This document shows positions 8,801 to 17,630 of a stretch of DNA of 53,995 nucleotides, in pieces; within the stretch, counting starts at the first letter, position 1; each line of letters begins with the position of its first letter. The notes beneath the pieces are model-generated. The model ran no database searches, was not told where the DNA came from, and saw only the letters and a list, made by a program, of their open reading frames with translations. The DNA is from a virus. Location: IMG/VR virus record IMGVR_UViG_3300035698_029023, positions 1 through 53,995 of that record; one strand, 5' to 3'. A program made the position numbers and the translations under genes.

Positions 8801-8870
8801 GGTTCCGAAGAAGCACACGCGGACCGTGTCCAAGATCAAGAGTCGGCAGGCTCGGCGGAGGAAGCGATGA
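8772..8870 (+). CDS. 32-residue strongly basic peptide
   Basis: 32 residues, MAKKRTVVRKVPKKHTRTV and onward, ending RQARRRKR. About half the residues are Lys, Arg or His, so it must bind nucleic acid or a negatively charged protein surface. AGGAGA lies about 10 nt before the ATG, and the TGA overlaps the ATG of the tail-terminator gene, which supports it as a real coupled gene. It resembles a ribosomal or protamine-like tail. Possible roles are packaging charge compensation or assembly bridging, but these are guesses. Confidence 0.5.
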   Translation: MAKKRTVVRKVPKKHTRTVSKIKSRQARRRKR

Positions 8871-9253
8871 GTGACGAAGTTGCCTTTTTGACGGCGGTCA
8901 CATCCTACGTTGGGGCCCACGGTCTGGGGACGGTTGGGACGGACCTTTTTTACAATTATTTTCCTGGTGATCCACGGGATGTGGTGGTCATTATGGGCGG
9001 AGGAGGACCGCCCCATCATTCGGACAAGACACACCGTCGTGGGCTGTCCGTTCAGGTGCGCAATCAGGATTCGGCGGAGGCGCTGACCAAGATCAATTCG
9101 CTCCGGGCCTTGTTTGACGACAAGTGGGGCCGATTGGGAACATCTGACTTCGCAGGTCGGTTCACTGCTGCTGGAGAACTTGGGCCGCCTGTTATTGACG
9201 CAGCCCAGGATACAGTGTACAATAGCAATCATGTGTTTGTTTCCTCACAGTAA
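8867..9253 (+). CDS. Tail terminator / phage minor capsid-like protein
   Basis: 128 residues. The pattern HHSDKTHRRGLSVQVRN followed by DSAEALTKINSLRALFD matches the family annotated as bacteriophage minor capsid or tail-terminator protein, which caps the growing tail tube and binds the neck. Position between the neck gene and the tail tube gene is the classical one. The stop codon lies inside an 8-bp inverted repeat (9238-9260) that may end transcripts or limit read-through into the highly expressed tube gene. Confidence 0.6.
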   Translation: MSDEVAFLTAVTSYVGAHGLGTVGTDLFYNYFPGDPRDVVVIMGGGGPPHHSDKTHRRGLSVQVRNQDSAEALTKINSLRALFDDKWGRLGTSDFAGRFTAAGELGPPVIDAAQDTVYNSNHVFVSSQ

Positions 9254-9260
9254 GGAAACA
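9238..9260 (+). terminator. Stem-loop at end of tail-terminator gene
   Basis: TGTTTCCT at 9238-9245 pairs with AGGAAACA at 9253-9260 around a 7-nt loop, and the T-rich TTGTTTC follows. The stem is only moderately stable, so this is either a weak intrinsic terminator or an mRNA 3'-end stabiliser. It separates the neck genes from the tube gene. Confidence 0.4.
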
Positions 9261-9326
9261 TTGTTTCTGACAAGTTTACGGTGCTGCCCCCTCTGGCGAG
9301 CGACGACCGCGGTTCTGGGGTGACGG

Positions 9327-9340
9327 CGACTAGCTAGTCG
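9327..9340. promoter_or_regulatory. 14-bp perfect palindrome followed by TTTT
   Basis: CGACTAGCTAGTCG is a perfect palindrome, followed directly by TTTTGTC and located 29 bp before the ATG of the tail tube gene. It could be a protein-binding operator, or the short hairpin (five pairs, AGCT loop) of a weak terminator. No promoter boxes are evident in the 115-bp gap 9254-9368. Confidence 0.4.
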
Positions 9341-9368
9341 TTTTGTCTTTCGCTCCCCGGAGGTTCCA

Positions 9369-9992
9369 ATGGGAAAGAGTTACAACAACACCCTTACGTC
9401 GCATGAATGCTCCCTGGGTATCGAGCGGTTTTTCGTCGGGTTGTACCCGACGACCTTCACCGCTACCCGGGTGGACGTGTCGAGTCCGCCTTCTGGCTTC
9501 ATGGACCTCGGTGCTGTGGTGGAGGACACCCCGAGTGTCCGCATCTCGCGAGAGGTTTACAGCCTGTCGACCGGGATGCCCAAGGTGGTCCAGTACGAGA
9601 GTATCGTGGCGGTGGGTGCCGAGATCGGTTTCTCGCTTTACACCAATTCCTGGTGGCAGGCGCAATTTGCCCTTGGCAATGCAACGATCATCACCACGGT
9701 CACCACGATTGCCTCGGGCGCGGTCAGCACTGCGTATTTTGGCAAGGCGACGATTCGGAACTTCGCGCTGCTGGGCGTGTGCGACTTTGCCAACGGTGCC
9801 CAGATCATCCACGAGTTTCCGAAGGTTTCCCCGGCCGGTGACTGGGAAGAGGCGCTGCGTCCTGGAGAGGTGAACCAGATGCCGTTTTCCTTCAATGCGT
9901 TGGGGTTCATTGACACGATTGATTCCTGCAAACACCTGATCGTGGGCAAGCGGCACTACGTTAACGGTGATGGCGTGCTTTGCACGTTCTGA
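9369..9992 (+). CDS. Major tail tube protein (putative)
   Basis: 207 residues, strong GGAGG ribosome site 6 nt before the ATG, consistent with high expression. The sequence is mostly beta strands: GFMDLGAVVEDTPSVRIS near residues 39-60 matches the start of tube proteins (a statement of what the protein does to the sample grid, then a beta hairpin), and YESIVAVGAEIGFSLYTNS fits the tube core. Position between the tail terminator and the chaperone pair is diagnostic of the major tail protein in siphoviruses. The family itself was not matched by search. Confidence 0.65.
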   Translation: MGKSYNNTLTSHECSLGIERFFVGLYPTTFTATRVDVSSPPSGFMDLGAVVEDTPSVRISREVYSLSTGMPKVVQYESIVAVGAEIGFSLYTNSWWQAQFALGNATIITTVTTIASGAVSTAYFGKATIRNFALLGVCDFANGAQIIHEFPKVSPAGDWEEALRPGEVNQMPFSFNALGFIDTIDSCKHLIVGKRHYVNGDGVLCTF

Positions 9993-10027
9993 CCCACTTT
10001 CTGACGAAAGAATCGAGGTAAAGAAAG

Positions 10028-10570
10028 ATGGCAGAGACAAATCAACTTCCTTCTCAACCTACTGTCGAGGCCCACCATCGCAAGCGGCTTGAGGTGTCAC
10101 TCGGATCCCTGACCGACGAGGAAAGGGCGAACTGTTCCAAGGTTCTGTTTCCAGACACACACACTGATACCATAGAGGTTCTGGGAAACGTTCGGAGACT
10201 TCGTCCTACCCCAATTAAGGAATCTCGCCAACTCAACGAGATCCTTCGTCCGGTTGCTGAAAAGATCTCTGAGGCCAGTGAGTCCGAGGAGGAGGTTTCG
10301 GTCGACGACGACGTTCTTGCTGCCCTGTCTCGGGTGGCGGTTTGTCTGGCCGGTTTCTACGAGGGGTGGGAGGACATCAAGGAAGCGGTGACCGCAGAGG
10401 AACTTTCGCAGGTCGAACTGGAGAAGATCGCGTACGTCCAGCAGGACCTGAACGGAGCCAACGATTTTTTGCTGCAACCGTTGCGGGTCGTCATTCTGAC
10501 GCTGCAAGCTCGCGAGATCGTAACGGTGAAGGCTCCGAGCTTGCTGAGTTCGTTTATTTTGCAGCCCTAG
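10028..10570 (+). CDS. Tail assembly chaperone, short form (G-like)
   Basis: 180 residues. An acidic, helical protein with a central stretch of Glu/Ser (EASESEEEVSVDDD) located between the tube and tape-measure genes, the position of the gpG-type tail chaperone. A T-TTT-TTG heptamer at 10465-10471 lies in frame, so a share of ribosomes should shift -1 and make the longer G-T fusion. The normal stop TAG is at 10568-10570. The chaperones bind the tape measure and recruit tube subunits. Confidence 0.65.
   Translation: MAETNQLPSQPTVEAHHRKRLEVSLGSLTDEERANCSKVLFPDTHTDTIEVLGNVRRLRPTPIKESRQLNEILRPVAEKISEASESEEEVSVDDDVLAALSRVAVCLAGFYEGWEDIKEAVTAEELSQVELEKIAYVQQDLNGANDFLLQPLRVVILTLQAREIVTVKAPSLLSSFILQP
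10465..10471 (+). promoter_or_regulatory. Predicted -1 ribosomal frameshift site
   Basis: T TTT TTG is read in frame of the short chaperone as GAT TTT TTG. Both tRNAs can re-pair after slipping one base to TTT TTT, which enters the downstream frame. This is the classical X-XXY-YYZ arrangement and occurs where siphoviruses place it. The downstream frame remains open to 10845. Confidence 0.7.
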
Positions 10571-10845
10571 TGGAGAAGTGGGGTTGCAGTTTTGACGAGC
10601 TGGTGACCCGGCACACCAACGGGCAGTTGATCCTGCTCATGGCTGGTATGTCGGAACTGGAAAGTTACCGTCAGAAGTGTTTGGACGAGGCGGCCGGTCC
10701 GGGGACTCGGTCGGGGCGGGGTTCTGCTGCTCAGCGGGGACGGAGCCACAAGATGACGACGGAGGAAATCAAGCAGATGACTCCCCAGGAGTACCACGTT
10801 TACGTGAACTCGCAACTCGGAGGCGGTTTGACACAGGTGTTATAG
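10471..10845 (+). CDS. Tail assembly chaperone, frameshift extension (T-like)
   Basis: The -1 frame adds 124 residues to 148 of the short form, giving a fusion of about 272. A helical block (ELAEFVYFAALVEKWG, then FDELVTRHTNGQLILLMAG) starts upstream of the only in-frame independent start, GTG 10570, which overlaps the TAG of the short form and lacks a ribosome site. This favours frameshifting over re-initiation. The C terminus is basic then helical (MTTEEIKQMTPQEYHVYV). Role: the T part should contact the tape measure or the tail tube. Confidence 0.6.
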   Translation, partial: AATVAGRHSDAASSRDRNGEGSELAEFVYFAALVEKWGCSFDELVTRHTNGQLILLMAGMSELESYRQKCLDEAAGPGTRSGRGSAAQRGRSHKMTTEEIKQMTPQEYHVYVNSQLGGGLTQVL

Positions 10846-10869
10846 CGGTAGTGTTGCGAGGGGCGTGCT

Positions 10870-13800
10870 ATGGCGATCAATCTTGGTGGGGTTGTTTTTA
10901 CCATCAGCGTCAAGATAGATGGGAACGTCACTAAGAGGGTGTCGGGTCTCGCAAACGCCTTCAAGAAGCTACAGCTTTCTTCTTCGGCTGCCTCCGACTC
11001 GATCTCGTCCGCCGAAGGTTCAATGCGCAAGAGTGCTACCGGTGCGGCAAAGGCTGGTACTGCCGGTGCTCGTCTGGACCGGATCAGCCGGAGTCTGGTT
11101 TCCACTCAGAAGCGGTTGGCGAAGGCAGAGAAAGAACTTGCTGCCACCAAAAAGCGCCTGGCAGAGCAGACGAAACGTCTGGCCGACTCCACCGAGAAAT
11201 TTAGCCAACGGGCGCACGCTGCAAGTCATGCTTTGGCAGCCCTGGGGGTCGGTTTTGCATCGGTGAAGTTGAAGGACTTTATGACTCAGACGGCCCTCCT
11301 GGCCGGTCGTGTTGAGAACCTCCAAACTATTCTGAGAAACGTCGGTGCAAATGCCGGGTACACAGGGACGGAACTCGATGTCCTGGAGAGGAAGATTCGC
11401 CGGCTTGGCATTACAACCCAAGCGGCTCGTGAGGGGCTGACGCTCTTGGCGAGGAACAACCTCGATCTTTCCAAGTCGGCCGTGCTTGCCCGCATTGCGC
11501 AGGATGCTGCTGTCATTGCGGGCGAGAACTCTTCCCAAGCCTACGAGAAGTTGGCCATTGCCATCCAGCGGCTGGACACCCGGTTGCTTCGGAACCGAGG
11601 TATTCTCATCAACCTGCGGAACCTCTACCAGCAGATCGCTGTTGCGACGGGTCGCGTGGAGACAACCCTAACTGCGGCCGAGAAGCAGCAGATTCTGATG
11701 GATGCGGTTATCCGGAAGGGCGTCCAGACCTACGGCACCTACGAAGCGGCCATGAATGACGTGTACAAGCAGTATACGTCCCTGGTGCGCGTGGTTGAGC
11801 AGGCGCAGTTGGAATTTGGTAAGCAGTTCCAGCCGATCTTTAAGCATTATGTTGACATCATTGGGTTGCTGTCGAAGGCGTTCGAGGAAGCCAGCATTGA
11901 GGTTAAGGCAGGAACTGCTGGGTTGTCCACGTTCGTTCTTACGGCGGGCCTAGCGGCAGCCGCTATTTCGTCTGCGAAGGTTGGCTTGGCGGCTTTCGTG
12001 TGGTGGCAGCAGGCGAACGTGGCAGCAACCACTGCGGCGGCAGGTGCCACGCGAGGCTGGCTCGTAGCCCTGAACGCGATTCCAATGGTGAAGGTTGCTG
12101 CTATCATCGGAGGGCTTGTTGCTGGATATGTCACTCTCAGAGCTGTGTTGAAGGATATTGAGGATGACTTCGAGGACCAGAAGACTGCCGCTGCCGAGGT
12201 GACCTCTTCGATGGTCGAGTTGCAGATGGCTGTCCAGGAAATCAGTCGCCTGGAGGAGGCGAACGATGATTCCGCGGTTGCGGTCACGCGGTTGAAGTTG
12301 TCCATTAGCGACTTAAAACTGGCAGCTTTCGAGGCAAACATTGACCTGCGCAATCTTAGCACGACTGCCGAGATGTTGAACAAGATTGGTCTTAAAGCAC
12401 CGGCGGCGATGATGGATACGGTGCAATATATCGGTCTGCTGGAAAAGCGCGCGGTTAGTGCGCAAGAGACGTACGAGAAGTACCGTGCCATCTTTCCGGA
12501 GGATAACTTTCGCAGAAGTCTGGGCGATGTCATGGTGTTGGGTGGCCGTGGTGGGGCTAGGCGGGAGCAGGCTAAAGAGAAAGCGGAAATAGCGCACCAT
12601 GCGTTTGTTGCTGCGGAGGAAAAGTCCAATGCAGTGGAACTTCGTTATCTTAACAAGCGGTCGGAAGAACAGGCGGTGGCTCATCAACTTGCCATGCGTG
12701 CCGAGGGCAAGTTTAATCGGGAACGACAGAAGCTTTTTGATGATGCTCACCTGGACATTATGGTGGAGTTAGAGGAGTACCGGGACAAACTTCGTACGGT
12801 TTTTATGACGGAGGAGGAGATTTTGCGGAGGTCCCGTTTGGATTGGGGGATGCGTGAGAAGCAGACCCGCAAAAATTTCAAGCAGAAGATTGAGGAGGCA
12901 TCCACGGTCGCCGAGAAGGCCGAGGCCGAAGCGCAGTTGGCTGGAACGCTTGCAGCCATTCGTCAGGATGTTCGCGAGCAGACGGCGCAGCAGTTACAGA
13001 TGAGGACCAAGGTTCTCGAAATGGAGGAGGCCACCCTTAAACATGCTCAGACGCGCCGGCTTGAGGAGGTCAGAATCACGGTGAACCTAGAGGAACAACT
13101 TACGGCAATGGAGCGTCTGGAGGACGTGGGCTATGTTAAACTGGCCCAGGAATATCGTGATGCAGCGAAGCGATTTCTCAAGGCCCAGGCGGAGTTTCGT
13201 CGCACTCTTTACGGAAGCGGTACAGCCCGAGGTGAGCTTTTGGAGGCTGAGCACAAGGAGGGCGCCGCGAGCCTTGCGGAAATGCGCAAGGATCTGAATG
13301 ACCTGGAATCGCGTGCGGCATCTGCTCGCCGTCGTGGATCCGAGGCGTTGTCGAAAACTCTCAAACGGCAGGCGGAAGAACTCAAGGATTCGATTGTGGC
13401 TGCTGCTACACATCAGGAGCTTCTGCGGCAACAGATCATTGTTATACGGACTGGACTTGTCGGTCTTCAGGCCGAGTTGTTGAAGACGATTGCGGGGGGT
13501 GGTCGTGCGGCCGAGAACGCAGAGGAGTTACTGGTGTCCGTTGGGAAATCTGTTATCGATGCTGAGAAAAATATCGAGGGTAGTCGGGCGAGGCACATGC
13601 AAGAGCAGCGTAAACGACTGCTGGAGATGATGAAGGTTCAGGACGATGTCTTGGATCATCACGTTCAGAACCAGGAGCGGATTCTTGGGGAAATCGGTGA
13701 CCTGGAGGAGGACACGACCCGCATGACGGAGGAGGCAGTTCGCGACCGCATTGCGGCAAGGAAAAAGGAGTTCCAGGAAGTCAACGACTTCATCCGGCAG

Positions 13801-15642
13801 GTGTCCGTTGACATGGCTGATGAGTTGGCTCCGGGGGTGGGTAAGGTTACCAAGTTGTTCGATACCTTTATTGAGCACATTGACAAGGCGACTACGGGGC
13901 CTCAGCTCGATCGGTTGGTTTCCCTTTTTCCCCAGAAGTTGGTGGCGGAGTCCAAAAAGGACGGGGAGAAGATGATCTCGCTCCAGGAGGACATCGCCGA
14001 ACGGCGCCTGGAGATTGTACGGGAGTATCACCGAGCGCGTGCTAAGGCTTCCGGTGCTTCCCCCTCGGGTCGTCAGCAAGCCTACCTCGATTTTCTGTCT
14101 GCCACGGTGGATGCTCGGCAGGACATTGGGGAGATGAGCAAGGAGCAGGCGAAGCTTCGCCAGCAAGTTACGGAGCGGAGCAAGATCGAGGAGGAGGCCA
14201 AGAAGCGCATTAAGGCAGCAGCAGCGGACCGGCGGAAAATGTTGGATGCAAAGCGGGCGGAGCAAGCGAATGATAAGGTGTTCATCGACACCCTCATCGA
14301 CAAAAAGAAGCACCAGCTTGCTATCGAACAGACGCTGACAAGTGAGACCGCGCAGCAGCGGGACAATCTTCAACAGCAACTTGAGTCGTTGGAGAGGATC
14401 ATTGCTCTGATTTCGGGTGGTGGCCTGAATGCCCTCAAAGATGCCCACCTGGCTGCGACGGTCGAAGAGCGGTGGGAAGATGCCGAGGTACTGAAGGGGG
14501 AAATCGAGAAGGAGGAAGCCCGTCGTCGGAAGATTGATGTCGGGCGGCGGGAGGTTCGGGAAGCATTGGGACGAAAACGTACTGAGGTCGAAGAGAGCCT
14601 CGCGGGCGGGAAGGACATGGAGTCCTTCTTGAAAGCGCAAATTGATCGTTTGTTGCGCCGTGGTAGCAAGGATGAGGCTGCCAGGTTGGAGAAAAAACTA
14701 GATGAGTTGCAGGGGCGCATGGAGGAATCTGTATCTGTTTTGCGGGACATTGATGCACACTTGCGGGACCTGGCTCCCGGTGGTCCGCGTCCGGGGGGTG
14801 GTGCTGCGGGTGGTCCGCCCCCACAGTCCGGTCCCCAGCCTCCACCGCCAGGTCCCGCGGCGCCCGGCCCACCGCCGGCTGGCCGGGGGGCCAGGAAGGA
14901 TCTCACGCCTGATGAGGAGGCTGCATGGGAGGAGAAACTGAAGAGGGTGCCAGTCGGAGAGTCGATACAAAAGCCAGTTTCTGGCAACTGGACTAAAAAT
15001 ATGGGGGATGGACGCTGGGAGACCACCGTGTTGCGACAACCTCGTGGCGGTGGTCCTGTGCGGGATGTGGAATCCAGTATCAGCATGATCACGTCTGTTG
15101 ATCGAGGTCGCGGGGGTCCTACGCAGACCGCCAGGGATTTTGGTCTTGATGCCGTGGAGCGGTCTGGAATGACCAATGTTCCTTACGTAAGGAGTGAGCG
15201 GGAGAAGTCGTTCAAGGAGGACCTTGAGAAAATTCGTCGGGGGCGCAGGGAGGCAGCCAAGCCGACGCCGCCAGGGGAGCGGCGGGAACAGTGGATGCAG
15301 CGCCAGCACGAAAAGTCCGAGGCGTACAAGCGGCAGCAGCGATCGCGTGCCCTTGAGCACGCGATCGGGGGACCGGTTCAGCAGAGGTTTCCCGACCTGA
15401 ATCCTTTTACTGCGGTGCCACAGGCTAAGCAGGCACTCGTGGGTCCGCAAGGGGAGCAGGCGTCTGCGGCCATGCAGGAGCAGCGGAAGGCGGTGGAGAG
15501 TGCCTTGGAAAAGATTGGGATGACGTGGGGGACGATTAAGGATGCCTCTCTCCTTCTGGCCAAAAATGCAAAGGAGAAGGCAGACGCGCTGGCCGCGGAC
15601 GCTCAGACCTATGAGCAGGAAATTCAGGGGATGGCAGAATGA
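10870..15642 (+). CDS. Tail tape-measure protein
   Basis: 1590 residues, the longest gene here. The start MAINLGGVVFTISVKIDG is followed by long charged coiled coils. Two hydrophobic spans lie around residues 352-425 (LSTFVLTAGLAAAAIS and VKVAAIIGGLVAGYVTLRAVL), the usual tape-measure membrane-active region. Residues about 1300-1345 are a Pro/Gly-rich linker. No lysozyme or peptidase domain is recognised. Using about 1.5 angstrom per residue, the rule for siphovirus tails, the tail would be near 240 nm. GAGGGG sits ahead of the ATG. The last bases overlap the next gene by 4 bp (ATGA). Confidence 0.85.
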   Translation: MAINLGGVVFTISVKIDGNVTKRVSGLANAFKKLQLSSSAASDSISSAEGSMRKSATGAAKAGTAGARLDRISRSLVSTQKRLAKAEKELAATKKRLAEQTKRLADSTEKFSQRAHAASHALAALGVGFASVKLKDFMTQTALLAGRVENLQTILRNVGANAGYTGTELDVLERKIRRLGITTQAAREGLTLLARNNLDLSKSAVLARIAQDAAVIAGENSSQAYEKLAIAIQRLDTRLLRNRGILINLRNLYQQIAVATGRVETTLTAAEKQQILMDAVIRKGVQTYGTYEAAMNDVYKQYTSLVRVVEQAQLEFGKQFQPIFKHYVDIIGLLSKAFEEASIEVKAGTAGLSTFVLTAGLAAAAISSAKVGLAAFVWWQQANVAATTAAAGATRGWLVALNAIPMVKVAAIIGGLVAGYVTLRAVLKDIEDDFEDQKTAAAEVTSSMVELQMAVQEISRLEEANDDSAVAVTRLKLSISDLKLAAFEANIDLRNLSTTAEMLNKIGLKAPAAMMDTVQYIGLLEKRAVSAQETYEKYRAIFPEDNFRRSLGDVMVLGGRGGARREQAKEKAEIAHHAFVAAEEKSNAVELRYLNKRSEEQAVAHQLAMRAEGKFNRERQKLFDDAHLDIMVELEEYRDKLRTVFMTEEEILRRSRLDWGMREKQTRKNFKQKIEEASTVAEKAEAEAQLAGTLAAIRQDVREQTAQQLQMRTKVLEMEEATLKHAQTRRLEEVRITVNLEEQLTAMERLEDVGYVKLAQEYRDAAKRFLKAQAEFRRTLYGSGTARGELLEAEHKEGAASLAEMRKDLNDLESRAASARRRGSEALSKTLKRQAEELKDSIVAAATHQELLRQQIIVIRTGLVGLQAELLKTIAGGGRAAENAEELLVSVGKSVIDAEKNIEGSRARHMQEQRKRLLEMMKVQDDVLDHHVQNQERILGEIGDLEEDTTRMTEEAVRDRIAARKKEFQEVNDFIRQVSVDMADELAPGVGKVTKLFDTFIEHIDKATTGPQLDRLVSLFPQKLVAESKKDGEKMISLQEDIAERRLEIVREYHRARAKASGASPSGRQQAYLDFLSATVDARQDIGEMSKEQAKLRQQVTERSKIEEEAKKRIKAAAADRRKMLDAKRAEQANDKVFIDTLIDKKKHQLAIEQTLTSETAQQRDNLQQQLESLERIIALISGGGLNALKDAHLAATVEERWEDAEVLKGEIEKEEARRRKIDVGRREVREALGRKRTEVEESLAGGKDMESFLKAQIDRLLRRGSKDEAARLEKKLDELQGRMEESVSVLRDIDAHLRDLAPGGPRPGGGAAGGPPPQSGPQPPPPGPAAPGPPPAGRGARKDLTPDEEAAWEEKLKRVPVGESIQKPVSGNWTKNMGDGRWETTVLRQPRGGGPVRDVESSISMITSVDRGRGGPTQTARDFGLDAVERSGMTNVPYVRSEREKSFKEDLEKIRRGRREAAKPTPPGERREQWMQRQHEKSEAYKRQQRSRALEHAIGGPVQQRFPDLNPFTAVPQAKQALVGPQGEQASAAMQEQRKAVESALEKIGMTWGTIKDASLLLAKNAKEKADALAADAQTYEQEIQGMAE

Positions 15643-16070
15643 CCTACTGTTCCACCTACGGGTCGCACGTTCTGACGCTGGTCTATTCGGGGACGACACT
15701 CGGTGACCATATTCATGGGATGCAGACCATGCCGCAACGCATGACGGCGGTGCGGCGCTGTCATAACTTCTGGGCCAGCGTTCCCGTGCTGGACGGGCGG
15801 TACCCGGCACTGGTCTACGAGCACACCTTCCTTGTTTACAACGAGGAGGTTAGCGAACTGGACTACCTGCGGTGGTACGCCGAGTTGGCGCAGCAGATTG
15901 CCGGGGATCCCTATCCGCTGGAAGTCCGGATCAACGACAACGTGGCGGTTGCCTTCGGAAATTGTTACGTCGAGCCGGCATCGCAAAAGGAGCCCGACAC
16001 GCTTCTTCTGCATGCGGCTGGTGTGGTGGAACTTCCCTTCATTGGAACCGACATCCCGTCCGTGGTGTAG
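15639..16070 (+). CDS. Distal tail / baseplate protein (putative)
   Basis: 143 residues, start overlapping the tape-measure stop. A compact beta-rich protein (HNFWASVPVLDGRYPALVYEH, then FLVYNEEVSELDYLRWYAELAQQI) with an Asp/Glu-rich centre. Lying directly after the tape measure, it is in the place of the first distal tail proteins. No catalytic motif is visible. Two Cys residues (residues 4 and 42) may be structural. Confidence 0.5.
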   Translation: MTYCSTYGSHVLTLVYSGTTLGDHIHGMQTMPQRMTAVRRCHNFWASVPVLDGRYPALVYEHTFLVYNEEVSELDYLRWYAELAQQIAGDPYPLEVRINDNVAVAFGNCYVEPASQKEPDTLLLHAAGVVELPFIGTDIPSVV

Positions 16071-16079
16071 GAGTAACCC

Positions 16080-17630
16080 GTGGCCACGAATCCTCCCCGC
16101 TCTGGTGACCTGATTGACTTTGACGACATGTCGAAGTTGCTCTTTCTCGTTGATTCCACAACGATCAATTTATCCTCGTCGTACTACAAGATGGAGTCGT
16201 TGCAGACAACGTACGACCAGAAGTCGCTCACCTTTTCCGAGATTGCAACTCCCGATATCTCTTCTCCGAGTTTTGCCCCAAATCATGTTGTCGAGTTGAA
16301 GTTTGATTTTGGAAGTGGTCTGACGACGTACTTCAAGGGAAAGATTCACAAAAGGGTCCGGACAGGGAGGAACGGTGGGGAGGGGTTCCAGTACATTGCT
16401 CACGGGTACCAGTTGTTGGCGAACGAGGCTCCGCTGCGCAATTCCTGGGGACTTCCATACGTCCCGTTTGCGTGTGGGAGTCACATCACGACGGTCGGAA
16501 CCGCAGTTGTCTGGGGGACACCGATCAGTTCGATTGTCACGTCTATCTTTTCCCTCTGCTCCACGGCCCTCCAGACTCTTGGTATCCCAACGGACATTGG
16601 GTCTCCTGGAATTGACGTGTTCACAGGCGTGGTCCAGGAGGACCTGGCTTTCACCAACACGAATTTCGTGGACGCCCTCAATCAGGCCATTTCTCGCGAG
16701 CCGGACAGGAAACTCTTTTTCGACGACACCCAGCAGAAGTGGATCTTTCCGAGCCCACTGACCTGCGGTGTGGAGACTCTTACGGTCAACAGCATCAACT
16801 TACAGGAGTTGGTCTACGACGAGGACATTACGGGGCGGTACACGGCCATCGAGTTGTCGGCAGCCTACGAGGGAACACGCACCATTCCCTCGAAGCAGGT
16901 GGTTGCCTGCTCGCCCGACTGGGACGCTGGTAAGGAGGCCGACTGGTGTTTGCAGAAGTGTGGTGTGGCCGGGGGCGATCAGTTTTGCGATGGCTATGAT
17001 GTGGTCCACCGTCGCTGGAAGTTTGATGAGGGGGTGGATGATCGTTGTCCGATGTCCCCGGCGCAGGCGTACGCGGTGACTGGGCACTGGGATCAGAGTA
17101 CGTACATTCCAGTTGCTGCTGACATCGACTTCAACAACGGTTTGGTGGTAACGTTGGCACCGGTCTTCAAGTGCGGAAACCCGTTTGTGCCAGCGGACAA
17201 GGAGGCTGGAGTTGTGAAGGTTAACGGCCTGGTAGTTTCCTACTGGAAGGTCGATTCCATTCCAGTGCCCGCCTGGCCGACCATCCGCTGTCCGACCACT
17301 GGTTTCGAGGGTACGGCGTATGACTTGTTCGGGGTGGAGAAGGTGAAGTATGAGTTTGTTGACTTCACGGAACTCCAAACCATCAATGCCCAATCGAAGT
17401 TGCGGTTGCTCAAGGACGTGATCATTTCCGGGACTCTGGAACTGGAGGGGGATCCGATCCCGGAACTCATCAATCTCCAGCGGCGCATTTCTGTGCGGCA
17501 CGACACCAACGTGACGGGGCTGGAGACTCTGGCCGCGGTGTACACCGGGTACACGTACACCTTCGGGCAGCGAGGCAAAAACCTGCTGAATCTAACGACC
17601 GACTTGTCGGGGCTGGTGAAGGTGAACTGA
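16080..17630 (+). CDS. Baseplate hub / tail tip protein (putative)
   Basis: 516 residues from GTG 16080 with AGGAG 7 nt upstream. The layout (an N-terminal beta domain, FKGKIHKRVRTGRNGGEGFQ, then an alpha-beta middle with DITGRYTAIELSAAYEGTRT) is like hub proteins that join tube and tip. Two Cys-rich stretches (WCLQKCGVAGGDQFCDG near residue 285 and CGNPF near 370) suggest metal or disulfide sites. The last residue overlaps the next gene by 1 bp. Assignment is by order and general fold pattern only. Confidence 0.5.
   Translation: MATNPPRSGDLIDFDDMSKLLFLVDSTTINLSSSYYKMESLQTTYDQKSLTFSEIATPDISSPSFAPNHVVELKFDFGSGLTTYFKGKIHKRVRTGRNGGEGFQYIAHGYQLLANEAPLRNSWGLPYVPFACGSHITTVGTAVVWGTPISSIVTSIFSLCSTALQTLGIPTDIGSPGIDVFTGVVQEDLAFTNTNFVDALNQAISREPDRKLFFDDTQQKWIFPSPLTCGVETLTVNSINLQELVYDEDITGRYTAIELSAAYEGTRTIPSKQVVACSPDWDAGKEADWCLQKCGVAGGDQFCDGYDVVHRRWKFDEGVDDRCPMSPAQAYAVTGHWDQSTYIPVAADIDFNNGLVVTLAPVFKCGNPFVPADKEAGVVKVNGLVVSYWKVDSIPVPAWPTIRCPTTGFEGTAYDLFGVEKVKYEFVDFTELQTINAQSKLRLLKDVIISGTLELEGDPIPELINLQRRISVRHDTNVTGLETLAAVYTGYTYTFGQRGKNLLNLTTDLSGLVKVN

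Noticed and set aside
10570-10845. Independent T gene from GTG 10570
   Set aside because: Overlapping TAGTG start lacks a ribosome site, and the helical domain begins before it; frameshift is preferred.
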